Assembly: GCA_964035545.1 (NCBI GenBank)
Contig: OZ037766.1
Span: 28,338,673-28,402,672 of the forward strand
Origin: Bugula neritina
Lineage: Eukaryota > Bryozoa > Gymnolaemata > Cheilostomatida > Bugulidae
Length of the DNA: 64,000 nt
Direction of reading: 5' to 3'
Shown here piece by piece: positions 63,906 through 64,000 of this stretch (position 1 is the first letter of the stretch; every line of letters begins with the position of its first letter). The notes beneath the pieces are model-generated. The model made no database searches. It had not been told where the DNA came from and was given only the letters and a program-made list of their open reading frames with translations. A program made the position numbers and the translations under genes.

Positions 63906-64000
63906 GTAATACTAAATATTATATAATTAATAATTTAATCAATTAGATAAAGTATACTAAAAATAAAAGAATAAATAAAATTAAATTGATTATAAAGACT

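Overview
This is AT-rich nuclear DNA from an animal. Genes are split into short exons by many introns with GT..AG borders, and intergenic DNA carries (CA)n, (CGCA)n and (AT)n microsatellites, minisatellites, MITE-like elements and tRNA-derived SINE copies. An invertebrate-type (destabilase) lysozyme, DEG/ENaC channels and a cAMP-receptor-like 7TM protein together suggest a marine invertebrate, probably a lophotrochozoan. The species cannot be named from the sequence. All gene models were spliced by hand: exon phases join without frame breaks, but no transcript data were available.

Layout. (1) 0-9.5 kb, minus strand: two tandem copies of an i-type lysozyme gene. The inner copy (coding 2923-8463) is complete and unusual: signal peptide, lysozyme domain, one membrane span, then a ~180-residue cytoplasmic tail rich in tyrosine and proline motifs. 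Only the 5' end of the second copy lies in the window (194-1637). Each copy has two candidate first exons with different signal peptides, and the distal one is broken in the inner copy. (2) 9.5-17.4 kb, plus strand: three tandem units of ~2.6 kb, each with a three-exon gene for a ~150-residue membrane protein of unknown family. (3) 17.4-28.2 kb: mostly no gene. It holds two possible 5' UTR exons, a MITE-like inverted repeat, triplet-like low-complexity DNA, a short perfect palindrome and a broken minus-strand coding fragment. (4) 28.2-42.8 kb, plus: a 15-exon gene for a seven-transmembrane receptor with a long cytoplasmic tail. (5) 42.8-46.3 kb: nothing convincing. (6) 46.3-64 kb, plus: two tandem DEG/ENaC channel genes with identical intron positions. 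The first is complete (512 aa); the second loses its last exon at the window edge. Their seventh coding exons are almost identical while the rest has diverged, which suggests gene conversion.

The genes do not form an obvious pathway. The shared theme is cell-surface proteins that expand by local tandem duplication. The most novel candidate is the membrane-anchored lysozyme with a signalling-like tail, which could act as a bacterial-wall sensor or a tethered enzyme. The three-copy orphan family comes second.
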